From contig NZ_WTPX01000038.1 of NCBI RefSeq assembly GCF_013036045.1, positions 1 through 35,500 on the forward strand: DNA of 35,500 nucleotides. The letters are read 5' to 3'. This DNA comes from Alienimonas chondri (GTDB lineage: Bacteria > Planctomycetota > Planctomycetia > Planctomycetales > Planctomycetaceae). This document shows, in pieces, positions 15,070 to 24,339 of this stretch. Position numbers and translations under genes: made by a program. The notes under the pieces were generated by a model that was not told the DNA's origin, searched no databases, and saw only the letters and a program-made list of their open reading frames with translations. Each line of letters opens with the position of its first letter. Position 1 is the first letter of the stretch.

Positions 15070-16401
15070 ATGGCGACCGCATTCAATCTGCCCGAAGTCT
15101 CCGAAGGGGTGGAGGCTGCGGATATCTCCGAGATCCTCGTCGCCGTCGGCGATAAGGTGGAGCAGGGTCAGATGGTGATGGAGGTGGAGACCGAAAAGGC
15201 CGTCGCCCCCGTCGAGATTCCCTTCTCCGGCACGATCACGGAGATCCTCGTCGGCGAGGGCGACACCGTGAAAATCGGCGCGCCGTTATTGAACGTCGAG
15301 CAGGGCGAATCCGCCGAGGCTCCGGCCGCGGAGAAAACCTCTGAGCCCGCTGAGGCGAAGCAGTCCTCCCCCGCTCCGGCCGCGTCGGCCCCCGCGAAGC
15401 AACCGGCGACCGTCTCGACGGCTCCCGCCGGCGATCGTCCGCCGGCCCCGGCGGCGCCCAGCGTGCGGCGGCTCGCCCGCGAAATGGGCGTCGACCTGTA
15501 CGCCGTCTCCGGCAGCGCCCGCGGCGGGCGGATTCTCGCTGAGGACGTGAAGGCGTTCGCCGAGGGCGGCGGAGCTTCGTCCGGCGGCGGAGCGAATCGG
15601 TTGATTCCCTCGGACCGCGGCGGGGTGGACTCCGCTCTGATCCCCGCCGGCGCCGGCGCGATGGCCGCTCCGGACCTCCCGGACTTCAGCCAGTACGGCG
15701 TGGTCCGACGGGAGCGGATGAACAAGATCGCCAAGACTTCCGCGGCGCATCTCTCCTACGCCTGGCAGACGATCCCGCACGTCACCCAGCATGACGAAGC
15801 GGACATCACCGCCCTCGAAGCCGCCCGCAAGGCGTACGGCGCCGGAGCCGGCAAGAACGGCCCGAAGGTCACGATGACGGCGATCCTCGCCAAGGCCGTC
15901 GCCGGGGTCTTGAAGGAGCACCCGATCTTTAATAGCTCGCTGGACCTGGGCAGCGGGGAGATCGTTTATAAAGAGTACGTCAATATCGGCATCGCCGTGG
16001 ACACCGAAGCCGGCCTCGTCGTGCCGGTCATTCGGGACGTGGATCAGAAATCCATCCTGGAGATCGCCGCGGACCTCACCGAGATCGCCGGCCGCGCCCG
16101 CGATCGCAAGCTGGGGCTGGAGGAGATGCGCGGCGGCACGTTCACCATCAGCAACCTCGGCGGCATCGGCGGCGGGCACTTCACCCCGATCGTGAACTTC
16201 CCCGAAGTGGCCATCCTCGGCGTCAGCCGCGGGAAGAAGGTCGTCGAGTTGGACGACGCCGGCAAACCGGTTCAAAAACTGATGGTGCCCCTCTCCCTGA
16301 GCTACGACCACCGCGTCGTCAACGGCGCCGACGGGGCGCGGTTCATTAAGAGCTTGAACGTCGCTCTCAGCGACTTCATGGCGCTGCTGGTCAGCGCGTA
16401 G
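15070..16401 (+). CDS. aceF: Dihydrolipoamide acetyltransferase (E2) of pyruvate dehydrogenase
   Basis: Core enzyme that carries the acetyl group on lipoyl-lysine and transfers it to CoA. There are 443 residues in the standard order: one lipoyl domain (1-77, with Lys43 in [11 protein letters not shown]), an Ala/Pro-rich swinging linker (80-128), a peripheral-subunit binding domain (about 129-164, [19 protein letters not shown]), a second flexible linker, and the catalytic domain (about 208-443). The catalytic His414 lies in [15 protein letters not shown]. The position four residues after it is Asn418, where many E2 proteins have Asp; I believe Asn occurs in some natural E2p enzymes. There is one lipoyl domain, where E. 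coli E2p has three. It is downstream of aceE with a hairpin between. Confidence 0.96.
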   Translation: MATAFNLPEVSEGVEAADISEILVAVGDKVEQGQMVMEVETEKAVAPVEIPFSGTITEILVGEGDTVKIGAPLLNVEQGESAEAPAAEKTSEPAEAKQSSPAPAASAPAKQPATVSTAPAGDRPPAPAAPSVRRLAREMGVDLYAVSGSARGGRILAEDVKAFAEGGGASSGGGANRLIPSDRGGVDSALIPAGAGAMAAPDLPDFSQYGVVRRERMNKIAKTSAAHLSYAWQTIPHVTQHDEADITALEAARKAYGAGAGKNGPKVTMTAILAKAVAGVLKEHPIFNSSLDLGSGEIVYKEYVNIGIAVDTEAGLVVPVIRDVDQKSILEIAADLTEIAGRARDRKLGLEEMRGGTFTISNLGGIGGGHFTPIVNFPEVAILGVSRGKKVVELDDAGKPVQKLMVPLSLSYDHRVVNGADGARFIKSLNVALSDFMALLVSA

Positions 16402-16514
16402 GCTGCGCGCCGCTGGGCGACGTCAAGGCGTTCGGCGCAAGGGTGCGGCGGAGCGAAGGTGCGGCTAGTTTCCGCAGGTCCGCCCCCTTTCGCCGCAAGC
16501 CCTGCTCCCGACCC

Positions 16515-17090
16515 ATGCCGATTCCGTCGTCCTGCCCGATGTGCGGCAGCCCCAGCAGTCAATTCAAGCGGTCGCAGAAGACCGGCCGGGCGAAGTGCAG
16601 CACCTGCGGCGAGATCATGGAGCCGGACGACGACTTCGCCGGCGGCTCCGCCATGGAGGCACCGCGTTCGTCCCGACGGTCCGGCGGCGGTCGGGCCACT
16701 GACCGAGCGAAAAACCCCGGCATCGCGCTGCTCGTCGTGGGCGGACTTTCGGCCCTCATTTCTCTCGGCTATTCTGGCCTAACGATCGTCGGAGCGATGC
16801 AGGGGCCGCCGCCGGAGCGTCCCGGCATGCCCGCCGCCGAAGCCGCCGGCCAGAAATTCGGCTTCTATGCGGCCGCATTCGGAATCCCGATCGGCACGTT
16901 CGTCCTGACGGGGACGATTTTGATGGGCGGTTATCAAATGCTGAACGCCCAAAGCTGGACGTGGTCGCTCATGGGGGCGCTCGCGGCCATGGTGCCCTGC
17001 TGTAACTTCACGTTTCTGATCGGGTTCCCGATCGGCATCTGGGCATTGGTGGTGCTGTTCGATCCGCAGGTCAAAACCGCGTTCCGCTGA
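16515..17090 (+). CDS. Zinc-ribbon membrane protein, first of a tandem pair
   Basis: A 191-residue protein of unknown function. The N-terminus is a four-cysteine zinc ribbon (Cys7, Cys10, Cys28, Cys31; CPMCGS and CSTCGE). A charged, Ser/Arg-rich linker follows to about residue 72, then hydrophobic segments: GIALLVVGGLSALISLGY, FGIPIGTFVLTGTILMGGYQ and a long C-terminal hydrophobic stretch containing MVPCCNFTFL and PIGIWALVVL. The last residues (DPQVKTAFR) would be cytoplasmic or periplasmic. The ATG was chosen because the zinc ribbon begins six residues later, exactly as in the next gene, its paralogue. Both lie between the E2 and E3 genes of pyruvate dehydrogenase. I do not recognise a named family. 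Confidence 0.8.
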   Translation: MPIPSSCPMCGSPSSQFKRSQKTGRAKCSTCGEIMEPDDDFAGGSAMEAPRSSRRSGGGRATDRAKNPGIALLVVGGLSALISLGYSGLTIVGAMQGPPPERPGMPAAEAAGQKFGFYAAAFGIPIGTFVLTGTILMGGYQMLNAQSWTWSLMGALAAMVPCCNFTFLIGFPIGIWALVVLFDPQVKTAFR

Positions 17091-17139
17091 CGCGGAGTCG
17101 GTTCGGACGCTCTCGCCTTTCCCGCAGGCCGCCCCCGCG

Positions 17140-17709
17140 ATGTCGATCCCCGAGACCTGCCCGATGTGCGGCAGTTCGCACAGCCACTTTCGGGTCTCCC
17201 GATCGACCGGCCGCACCCAGTGCAGCGTGTGCGGGGAAGCGATCGCGACCAGCGAAGCCCCCCGCGGGCGGGGCGCCCGATCGACCGAAGACGCCCGACG
17301 GCTCGGGCCGGGTTCCGATGCGGAACGCGCTAAGGGTCCGGCGATCGGTTTGTTGGTCGTAGGGGCCATGTCGGCGGCCGCGACGCTGTTCGTCATCCTG
17401 GCCTGCGTCATGGCTGCGGTGGAGAATCCGACGCCGCAGAATCTCGACCCCGCGGGGAACGTCGCCGCCCAGATGGTCGGGTATTACGCCGCCATGCTCA
17501 GCGGGCCGGTCTCCTCCCTGACGATGACCCTGATCATCCTGTTCGGCGGCTACCAGATGCTGACGGCCCGCTCCTGGGCGTGGGCGCTGGTCGGCACGAT
17601 CGCCGCGATGGTTCCCTGCTGTAATTTCACGTTTCTGTTCGGCATCCCGATCGGCATCTGGGCGCTGGTCGTCCTGCTGGATCCGCAGGTGAAGGCCGCA
17701 TTCCGCTGA
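17140..17709 (+). CDS. Zinc-ribbon membrane protein, second of a tandem pair
   Basis: A 189-residue paralogue of the preceding gene, 49 bases downstream. The four cysteines sit at identical positions (7, 10, 28, 31; CPMCGS and CSVCGE). The C-terminal third is almost the same: GGYQML, then MVPCCNFTFL, PIGIWALVVL and DPQVKAAFR. The linker and first membrane segment differ, so the duplication is not recent or the two halves evolve at different rates. The paired cysteines in PCCNF inside a membrane segment are unusual and conserved in both copies. The lpd gene follows after a promoter-like sequence. Function is unknown. Confidence 0.8.
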   Translation: MSIPETCPMCGSSHSHFRVSRSTGRTQCSVCGEAIATSEAPRGRGARSTEDARRLGPGSDAERAKGPAIGLLVVGAMSAAATLFVILACVMAAVENPTPQNLDPAGNVAAQMVGYYAAMLSGPVSSLTMTLIILFGGYQMLTARSWAWALVGTIAAMVPCCNFTFLFGIPIGIWALVVLLDPQVKAAFR

Positions 17710-17745
17710 GCGACGGGTTCAGCCCATGCGCGGCGATCGGTCCGG

Positions 17746-17774
17746 TTGGGGAGCCGGCGACGCCGACGTAGACT
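17746..17774 (+). promoter_or_regulatory. Candidate promoter of lpd
   Basis: TTGGGG (17746-17751), a 17-base spacer and TAGACT (17769-17774), about 44 bases before the lpd ATG. The same spacing and a similar -10 (TACACT) occur before aceE. This suggests lpd has its own start despite the clustered layout. Judged by eye only. Confidence 0.35.
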
Positions 17775-17817
17775 GCCCGTTCATCCCGCCTCGCTCCGTT
17801 CGACCGACCCCGCCCCG

Positions 17818-19662
17818 ATGGCCCGCGAATTTGTCCTCCCCGAAGTCTCCGAGGGCGTGACCGAGGCCGACGTCTCCGAAATCCTCGTCGCCGAGGGAGA
17901 CTCGGTGGAGGCGAATCAGGTCGTCGTCGAGGTCGAAACGGAGAAGGCCGTCGCCCCGGTCGAAATCCCCTTCGCCGGGACGATCACGAAGCTACACGTC
18001 GCCGCGGGGGACACCGTCGCGATCGGCGCCGTGCTGCTGACCGTCGAGCCGTCCGAGGGCGGCGGCGACGCGAAAGCCGCCGCGGACGCGGCCCCGCAGA
18101 AGAACGAAGTCCCCACCGCGGCGAACACCCCCGCCGAGACGGCCGCGCCCGCCGACGCCGACGGCGCCCGCACCGGCGACTACGACACGTCGGCCGACCC
18201 GTTCGACGGCGTTCGCCCCGAGGGTTCCCCCACCCCCATGAGCGACCTGCCCGAGGGCGCCTACGACGTGGTCGTCCTCGGCGGCGGCCCCGGCGGCTAC
18301 CCGGCCGCCTTCGACGCGGCCGATCGCGGGATGAAGGTCGCCCTGATCGACGAGAACCCCAAGCCCGGCGGCGTCTGCCTGCGGGTCGGCTGCATTCCCT
18401 CCAAAACCCTGCTGCACGTCGCCAAGCTGCTGCACGAGGTGGAAGAGGCCGAGCAGTGGGGCGTGCACTTCGAAAAGCCCACGATCGACCTCGCCCAGCT
18501 GCGGGAGTTCAAAAGCGGCGTCGTCAATCAGCTCACCGGCGGCGTCTCCCAACTCGGCAAGGGCCGCGGCGTGGAGATCATCGAGGGCCGCGGCACGCTG
18601 ACCGGCTCGAACAGCCTCACGATTAAAGGCCCGAAGGGGGACGAGCGGGAGCTGCACTTCGGCCGCTGCATCGTCGCCGTCGGCAGCCAGCCGGCGGTGC
18701 CGAAGATCTTCGACATCGGCGACGACCGCGTAATGGACAGCACCGGCGCCCTCGAATTAAAGGATGTCCCGGAGAAGTTCCTGGTCGTCGGCGGCGGATA
18801 TATCGGCTTGGAGATGGGCAGCGTTTATGCGGCCCTCGGCTCGAAAGTGACCGTGGTCGAGATGACCGACGGCCTGTTGCCCGGCGCCGACCGCGACCTC
18901 GTCAAACCGCTGCAGAAACGGATCGAGGCGAGTTTCGACCGCGTGTTGATGAACACGAAGGTGGAGTCCCTCAAAGCGACCGACGCCGGCATCGACGCCA
19001 CCCTGTCCAGCGCCGACGGCGAGACCACGGAGACGTTCGACCGCGTCTTAATTGCGATCGGCCGTCGTCCCAACGGCAAGACCTGCGGCGTCGAAACGAC
19101 GAAGGCGGAGGTCGACGACCGCGGCTTCGTCACCGTCAACCGCCGCATGGAAACCGCCGACCCGAATATCCTCGCCATCGGCGACGTCGCCGGGGAGCCG
19201 ATGCTCGCTCATAAAGCGACCCGCGAGGCGAAGATCGCCGTCGAGACGATCGCCGGCGAGGACGCCGTGTTCGATAACCGCGGGATCCCGGCCGTCGTCT
19301 TTACCGACCCCGAACTGGCGTGGGTCGGCCTGACGGAGACCGAAGCGAAGCGGGACGGCATCAAGGTGACGGTCTCGAAGTTCCCCTGGGCCGCCAGCGG
19401 CCGCGCCCAGACGATCGACCGCACCGAAGGCCTGACGAAGCTGATCTGCGATCCCGACACCGGCCGCGTGCTGGGCGTGGGCATCGTCGGCGCCAACGCC
19501 GGCGAACTGATCGCCGAGGGCACGCTCGCGGTCGAGATGGGCGCCGTCGCCGCCGACCTCGCCGAGACGATTCACGCTCACCCGACGCTCTCCGAAACGC
19601 TCATGGAAAGCGGCGAGGCGGTCTTCGGCCAAGCGACCCACTTCTTCAAGAAGAAGCGGTGA
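17818..19662 (+). CDS. lpd: Dihydrolipoamide dehydrogenase (E3) with N-terminal lipoyl domain
   Basis: FAD enzyme that reoxidises dihydrolipoamide with NAD+. The 614 residues comprise a lipoyl domain (1-77, Lys43 in [11 protein letters not shown]), an Ala/Pro/Asp-rich linker (78-145), and a complete E3: FAD-binding [10 protein letters not shown] (151-160), the redox disulfide Cys187/Cys192 in [13 protein letters not shown], the NAD-binding [15 protein letters not shown] (321-335), and the C-terminal HAHPTLSE with catalytic His588 and Glu593. Plain E3 is about 470 residues; E3 fused to a lipoyl domain is known from several proteobacterial PDH complexes that also use AceE-type E1. The lipoyl domain is very similar to that of the adjacent E2. 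ATG 17818 is chosen because the lipoyl domain begins at once, as in aceF; an in-frame upstream ATG adds only Arg-rich sequence. Confidence 0.96.
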   Translation: MAREFVLPEVSEGVTEADVSEILVAEGDSVEANQVVVEVETEKAVAPVEIPFAGTITKLHVAAGDTVAIGAVLLTVEPSEGGGDAKAAADAAPQKNEVPTAANTPAETAAPADADGARTGDYDTSADPFDGVRPEGSPTPMSDLPEGAYDVVVLGGGPGGYPAAFDAADRGMKVALIDENPKPGGVCLRVGCIPSKTLLHVAKLLHEVEEAEQWGVHFEKPTIDLAQLREFKSGVVNQLTGGVSQLGKGRGVEIIEGRGTLTGSNSLTIKGPKGDERELHFGRCIVAVGSQPAVPKIFDIGDDRVMDSTGALELKDVPEKFLVVGGGYIGLEMGSVYAALGSKVTVVEMTDGLLPGADRDLVKPLQKRIEASFDRVLMNTKVESLKATDAGIDATLSSADGETTETFDRVLIAIGRRPNGKTCGVETTKAEVDDRGFVTVNRRMETADPNILAIGDVAGEPMLAHKATREAKIAVETIAGEDAVFDNRGIPAVVFTDPELAWVGLTETEAKRDGIKVTVSKFPWAASGRAQTIDRTEGLTKLICDPDTGRVLGVGIVGANAGELIAEGTLAVEMGAVAADLAETIHAHPTLSETLMESGEAVFGQATHFFKKKR

Positions 19663-19694
19663 GCGCCGCCCGTTCAAGCCGGTAAACTGTCTGA

Positions 19695-20486
19695 GTGTCC
19701 GAACCCGCCGCGACCGTCGACGACTGGACCCGCGTGGACGCCGGGACGTTTCACGACTTCCACCAGACGTGGATTCCACAGTTGAAACTTGCCCTCAACG
19801 GGGGGCTGCTGCCGCCCGGCTACTACGGGCACGTGGAACGGTCGTTCGGGGCGGTCTCCGCGGCGGAGAACGAAGCGGACCTGCTCGCGCTTGAAGATGG
19901 AACGACGGTCTACGGCGGCGATCAGGGCGGGGGAACGGCCGTGCTGGAAGCTCCGCCGCAGGTCTCCGAAGTGACGGATCTCGCGGAGGTCTCCGAGTCG
20001 GAATACTACGCCGCTCGCGCCAGTCGGCTGGCGATTCGCCGTGAAATCGATCACCGCGTTGTGGCGTTATTGGAACTCGCCTCGCCGGGCAACAAAGATC
20101 GTCCGGCGTCCGTCGATCGGTTCGTCTCCAAACTGACGGAGGCAATGGAGGACGGCGTGCATGTCGTGCTGATCGATTTGCTCCCGCCGGGACGTCCTGA
20201 CCCCGCCGGGCTGCACGGTGCGATGTTGGAAGCGCTGGGCCGCGGCTACGAGCCGCCTGCCGACAAGCCGTTGTGCGCCGTCGGCTATCAGGTCGGGCCG
20301 CGGTGGCGGGCCTACGCGGAGCCGTTGGCGGTCGGCGACCCGCTGCCGACCGTGCCGCTGTTCCTTACACCGGAGCGCTACGTCCCGCTCCCGCTCGGTT
20401 CGTCCTACAAGATCGCCCGGGGCGGCATCGGGCGTTTTTGGGAAGAGGTCTTGGACGGAACCCGCGATGCCCCCGGACGCTCCTAG
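19695..20486 (+). CDS. DUF4058 family protein
   Basis: A 263-residue cytoplasmic-looking protein of the DUF4058 family, common in planctomycetes and cyanobacteria and without a known function. The family's opening is seen as FHDFHQTWIPQLKLALNGGL followed by LPPGYYGHVERSFG. Further on, RREIDHRVVALLELASPGNK matches the conserved strand and helix pair, and HVVLIDLLPPGRPDP follows. The start is GTG. It lies 32 bases after lpd and only 3 bases before rarA. No catalytic motif is evident, although the central part has a nuclease-like alternation of strands and helices; that resemblance is too weak to use. Confidence 0.8.
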   Translation: MSEPAATVDDWTRVDAGTFHDFHQTWIPQLKLALNGGLLPPGYYGHVERSFGAVSAAENEADLLALEDGTTVYGGDQGGGTAVLEAPPQVSEVTDLAEVSESEYYAARASRLAIRREIDHRVVALLELASPGNKDRPASVDRFVSKLTEAMEDGVHVVLIDLLPPGRPDPAGLHGAMLEALGRGYEPPADKPLCAVGYQVGPRWRAYAEPLAVGDPLPTVPLFLTPERYVPLPLGSSYKIARGGIGRFWEEVLDGTRDAPGRS

Positions 20487-20489
20487 CTA

Positions 20490-21764
20490 ATGTCGTTATT
20501 TGCCGCCGCCGAAGCCGACCACGCGGAGGCGGCTCAACCGCTCGCCGCTCGGATGCGGCCGCGCACGCTCGAAGAGTTCGCCGGGCAATCGCACCTGTTG
20601 GGCGAAGGGAAGTTATTGCGGCGGATGCTCGCGGCGGATCGGGTGGGCAGCGTGATCCTGTTCGGCCCGCCGGGGACCGGTAAGACGACGCTTGCCCGCT
20701 TGATCGCAGGGCATTCAGACGCCCACTTTGAAAGCCTCAACGCCGCCGCGATCGGGGTGAAGGAGGTGCGGAGCGTGTTGACCGCGGCGACGGACCGGCT
20801 CGCCGCGGCGGGGCGGCGGACGGTTTTATTCCTCGATGAAATTCACCGGTTCAGCCGCTCCCAGCAGGATGTGCTGCTGCCGGACGTCGAGGCCGGCCGC
20901 GTGACGCTGGTCGGGGCGACGACGGCGAATCCGTACTTCGCGCTCGTCGGGCCGCTGTTAAGTCGGTCGACGATCTTTGAATTAAAACCGCTGTCGACGG
21001 AGGAAGTCGTCGCGGTGCTGGAGAGAGCGCTGGCCGACCGCGACCGCGGGCTGGGCGAGCTGCGGGTGCAGGCCGAACCGGCCGCAGTGCGGTTCCTGGC
21101 GGAGATCTGCGAGGGCGACGCCCGCCGGGCGTTGACCGGGCTGGAGGTGGCGGTGCGGAGCGTCGAACCGGGATCGACCGTCACGCTGGCCGACGCGGAG
21201 GAGAGCGTGCAGCGGAAGAGCCTGCACCACGACGCCGCGGGGGACGAACACTACGACGTGATTTCCGCGTTCATTAAAAGCATGCGGGGCTCCGACCCGG
21301 ACGCGACCATGTATTGGCTCGCCCGCATGCTGCACGCGGGCGAAGACCCGCGGTTCCTCGCCCGCCGCATCGTGATCTGCGCTTCGGAAGATGTGGGCAA
21401 CGCCGACCCTCAGGCGTTGGTGCTCGCCCAGAGCGCGGCGTCCGCGTTGGAGTTCGTCGGCATGCCGGAGGGTCGTATCCCGCTGGCCCAAGCCGCCGTG
21501 TACGTCGCCACGGCGCCGAAGTCGAACGCCTCTTATACGGCCATCAACGAGGCGTTAGAGGACGTCAAAACCAATCGCGTGTTGCCGGTGCCGTCGCATC
21601 TCAAAGATCCCCGCAGCGGCGGCAGTCGCCAGGAGAGCGGGCCACGCGGCTATCTCTATCCGCACGACTATCCCGACGGACGGATCGAGCAGGACTATCT
21701 GCCGGAGCCGCGATCCTTTTACGAACCGACCGGCCGCGGCGCCGACCGGCGCGATCGAGACTGA
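20490..21764 (+). CDS. rarA: Replication-associated recombination protein RarA (MgsA)
   Basis: AAA+ ATPase related to clamp loaders and the RuvB family, acting at stalled replication forks. The 424 residues show Walker A GPPGTGKTT (59-67), Walker B LFLDEIH (113-119), sensor region VGATTANPYFAL, and the arginine-finger region LLSRSTIFELKPLS. The C-terminal part carries the family's tetramerisation segment: HYDVISAFIKSMRGSDPDA, YWLARMLHAGEDPRFLARR, SEDVGNADPQAL, and SNASYTAINEALEDV. The closing region PSHLKDP, then GYLYPHDYP, is typical RarA. It starts 3 bases after the DUF4058 gene, so the two are probably co-transcribed, although no functional link is known. Confidence 0.96.
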   Translation: MSLFAAAEADHAEAAQPLAARMRPRTLEEFAGQSHLLGEGKLLRRMLAADRVGSVILFGPPGTGKTTLARLIAGHSDAHFESLNAAAIGVKEVRSVLTAATDRLAAAGRRTVLFLDEIHRFSRSQQDVLLPDVEAGRVTLVGATTANPYFALVGPLLSRSTIFELKPLSTEEVVAVLERALADRDRGLGELRVQAEPAAVRFLAEICEGDARRALTGLEVAVRSVEPGSTVTLADAEESVQRKSLHHDAAGDEHYDVISAFIKSMRGSDPDATMYWLARMLHAGEDPRFLARRIVICASEDVGNADPQALVLAQSAASALEFVGMPEGRIPLAQAAVYVATAPKSNASYTAINEALEDVKTNRVLPVPSHLKDPRSGGSRQESGPRGYLYPHDYPDGRIEQDYLPEPRSFYEPTGRGADRRDRD

Positions 21765-21836
21765 CCCGTTGCCTGCCGCAGACGCAGGGTCTGCCGGTAT
21801 GCTGGGGGCCGCTCACCGCACACCGCAGGTTTCGAG

Positions 21837-22751
21837 ATGACGGCTTCTTCCGCCTCCCCCGCCCCGAGTCGCGTGCTGCTGGCGACGGATCATTCGGCGG
21901 AATCGCAGCGGGCCGCGGAGCTGTTGGCCCGGCTGCCCTTTCCCGCGCCGCCGACGGTCACGCTGCTGCATGCCCTGGCGGTGCCGAGTCTCCACTCGGG
22001 TCTCGGCGCGACCGCGGTGTCCGACGGCGTGCTCGCTCGATTGGATGCCGAGGCGGAGGAGGCGCTGACCGCGGAGGCCGCCCGCTTGGCGAAGCGGGGG
22101 TTGCGGACGACGCCCGTCTTCCGCCGCGGCCGACCGGCGCCGACGATCCTCGCGGAGGCCGAGTCGATGGAGGCGGACCTCGTCGTCGCCGGCGCGGTGG
22201 GGCAGTCCGCATTGGAACGCCTGCTGCTGGGGTCCGTGTCGGATCGCGTGGCGTCGCAGGCGCCCTGCTCCTCGCTGGTCGTGCGGCCGACCGGTTGGCC
22301 GGAGGAGGACCGCCCGCCCCGTTTAGCGGTGGCGGTGGACGAGACGCCGGCCTCCCGCCGGGCGGTCGAGACGCTCGCGGCGATCGACTGGCCGGAGGGG
22401 ACGACGGTCGCGGTTCTCTCCGTGCTGCAGACGCTCGACAACTTCGTTCCGGACTTCACCGACACGATCCCCGACCTGTGGGACGACCTGCGGGCGACCG
22501 CGGAACGCCGGCTCGAGGAGGCCGCCGCTCCCTTTGAAGCCAAGGGGCTGACCGTCACGCGTGACTTGCAGACCGCCGCTCATGTCGGCGAGTCGATCTG
22601 CCGACAGGCCCGCGCGCATGAGGCCGACCTGATCGCGGTGGGCGACCACGGCGACAGCCGCGCGATGCGATTTCTGCTCGGCAGCGTGTCGCAGTACGTC
22701 CTGCGACACAGCGGCAGTTCGGTCTGGATCTGTCGCGGACCGGCCGACTGA
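21837..22751 (+). CDS. Tandem universal stress protein (two UspA domains)
   Basis: A 304-residue protein of two UspA folds in tandem, likely a cytoplasmic ATP-binding stress protein. Each half ends with the nucleotide motif G-x2-G-x9-G-S: GAVGQSALERLLLGS in domain one and GDHGDSRAMRFLLGS in domain two. The domains begin with SRVLLATDHSAESQRAAE and PRLAVAVDETPASRRAVE, so both keep the Asp that contacts adenine. ATP binding by both halves is therefore plausible. The start was chosen by the ATG nearest the first strand. It follows rarA by 72 bases and is probably an independent gene. Confidence 0.93.
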   Translation: MTASSASPAPSRVLLATDHSAESQRAAELLARLPFPAPPTVTLLHALAVPSLHSGLGATAVSDGVLARLDAEAEEALTAEAARLAKRGLRTTPVFRRGRPAPTILAEAESMEADLVVAGAVGQSALERLLLGSVSDRVASQAPCSSLVVRPTGWPEEDRPPRLAVAVDETPASRRAVETLAAIDWPEGTTVAVLSVLQTLDNFVPDFTDTIPDLWDDLRATAERRLEEAAAPFEAKGLTVTRDLQTAAHVGESICRQARAHEADLIAVGDHGDSRAMRFLLGSVSQYVLRHSGSSVWICRGPAD

Positions 22752-22787
22752 CGCCCCGCCCGTCCGACCGCTAATCTGCTCGGTTCG

Positions 22788-23630
22788 ATGAAGCCTCGCT
22801 CCCCCTCCGCGATCCCTCGCTCCGCCTCCGCCGCCCACGTGACGTGGGGTCTGCTGATCGCAGTCCTCGCTCCGGCCACGCTTGGTGCGTCGGCGTCCGC
22901 CCGGGAGATCCCGCTCGACCCGCCCGGTCCGCGGGAGTTCATCCTCGATACCGCCGACCTCCTGGACGAGGCGACCGAGGCGGAGATCCGCCAGCGGTGC
23001 GACGCGCTGCTCACCGCGACCGCGACGCCGATCGTGGTCGTGACGGTGCCCACGGTGCAGGCGGCGGGCGGAACCGGCAGCGGCAGCGGGGCCGTCGACC
23101 TTTTCGCCCGGCAGTTATTCGATCAGTGGGGCGTGGGGCAGGCTCGGGTGAACGGGCAGGACTGGAACACCGGCATTTTGCTGGTCGTCTCCCCCGGCGA
23201 TCGGGCGGCGAGGATCGAACTGGGCGCCGGCTGGGGGCGCCGCGAGGACGCGACGGCCCAGCAAATCATGGACGAGTACCTCGTCCCGAACTTCCGTCGC
23301 GAACGTTATGCGGAGGGGATCGTCGCGGGCGTGGACGCCCTCGATGCGATGGCCCGTCAGTTGGAATTGCCGGCCCGGCCGACGCCGTGGTGGGTCTGGC
23401 CGATGTGGGCGGCGATTGCCGGGCTGGCGATCTTCACCGTGGTCTCGCTGATCCGTCGCGGCTCCAGCGGTTGGGCGTGGGCGTTCTGGGCGGTCGTGTT
23501 CGCGGGCATCGGATGGGTTCTCTATACGATGTACCAGAACAGCAGCTCCAGCAGCGGCGGCGGATCGTTCGGCGGGGGTTCCTTCGGCGGCGGGTTCTCC
23601 GGCGGCGGCGGAGCGAGCGGGTCGTGGTGA
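22788..23630 (+). CDS. TPM-domain protein with signal peptide and Gly-rich tail
   Basis: A 280-residue protein of the TPM (DUF477, YgcG-like) family. The order is: signal peptide (1-38, cleavage near ASASA), TPM domain (about 48-195, REFILDTADLLDEATEAEI at the start, WNTGILLVVSPGDRAARIEL in the middle), two membrane helices (about 201-222 and 228-248), and a Ser/Gly-rich tail of repeated GGGSFGGG units. This is the standard layout of a membrane-anchored, extracytoplasmic TPM protein. In other systems TPM domains act in photosystem II repair or as phosphatases, but no bacterial role can be assigned here. The next gene is also TPM-like and starts 22 bases later, so they probably function together. 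Confidence 0.88.
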   Translation: MKPRSPSAIPRSASAAHVTWGLLIAVLAPATLGASASAREIPLDPPGPREFILDTADLLDEATEAEIRQRCDALLTATATPIVVVTVPTVQAAGGTGSGSGAVDLFARQLFDQWGVGQARVNGQDWNTGILLVVSPGDRAARIELGAGWGRREDATAQQIMDEYLVPNFRRERYAEGIVAGVDALDAMARQLELPARPTPWWVWPMWAAIAGLAIFTVVSLIRRGSSGWAWAFWAVVFAGIGWVLYTMYQNSSSSSGGGSFGGGSFGGGFSGGGGASGSW

Positions 23631-23652
23631 CGTCTCCCCAACGAATGATCTG

Positions 23653-24339
23653 ATGAAGCGCGCCGCAGACTTATTCGACGCCCCCGCCAAAGAGCGGGTG
23701 CGGGCCGCCGTCGCCGCGGCGGAGCAGACCACCAGTTGCGAGTTGGTCCCCGTGGTGGCGACCTCGTCCGGCCGCTACGACCGGGCGGAGGACGTCGTCG
23801 GTTTGTGGTTGGCCTGCGGAGCGGCGGTCGTGGTTTGGCTGCTGTGGCCGCACGCGGTCGCTTCGGGCGACTGGGACGCCCCGGCGGCGTGGGTCGGGCC
23901 GGCGGCGCTGGTCGCCGCGATCGCGGTTTCGTTCACCCTGGGGGCCTGGCTGGCGACGCGCATCGGTTGGTTGCGGCGACCGTTTATCCCGGCGGATCAA
24001 GCCGCGGACGAGGTGAATGCCGCCGCCCGCCGGGCGTTCTTCGATCGTCGCGTGCATCACACCGGCGGGGCGACCGGCGTGCTGTTCTACGTCAGCCTGT
24101 ACGAGCATCGCGCCGCCGTCCTGGCCGACCGGGCCGTGGTCGAGGCATTGGGCGAGGGCTTCACCTGTGAGGTCTGCGCCGTATTGACCAAGGGGTTGAA
24201 GGACGGCGCCCCCGCCGACGCCCTCTGCGCCGCGATCGCCGAGGCCGCCCGCCGCCTCGCCCCGGTCCTGCCGCGGGCCGAAGACGACCGCGACGAGCTG
24301 TCGAACGCCCTCGTCCTGCTGGAAGAGCCGGGGCGATGA
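23653..24339 (+). CDS. Second TPM-domain membrane protein
   Basis: A 228-residue protein in which two membrane helices (about 47-68 and 81-103) interrupt a TPM-like domain. The N-terminal part (AAVAAAEQTTSCELVPVVA) is the domain's first helix and strand, and the C-terminal part (RRAFFDRRVHHTGGATGVLFYVSLYEHRAAVLADRAV written in family order) is its core. No signal peptide is seen. This split-domain form commonly follows a YgcG-type TPM gene, as here. It overlaps the next gene by ATGA. Role unknown, probably at the membrane together with the preceding protein. Confidence 0.82.
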   Translation: MKRAADLFDAPAKERVRAAVAAAEQTTSCELVPVVATSSGRYDRAEDVVGLWLACGAAVVVWLLWPHAVASGDWDAPAAWVGPAALVAAIAVSFTLGAWLATRIGWLRRPFIPADQAADEVNAAARRAFFDRRVHHTGGATGVLFYVSLYEHRAAVLADRAVVEALGEGFTCEVCAVLTKGLKDGAPADALCAAIAEAARRLAPVLPRAEDDRDELSNALVLLEEPGR

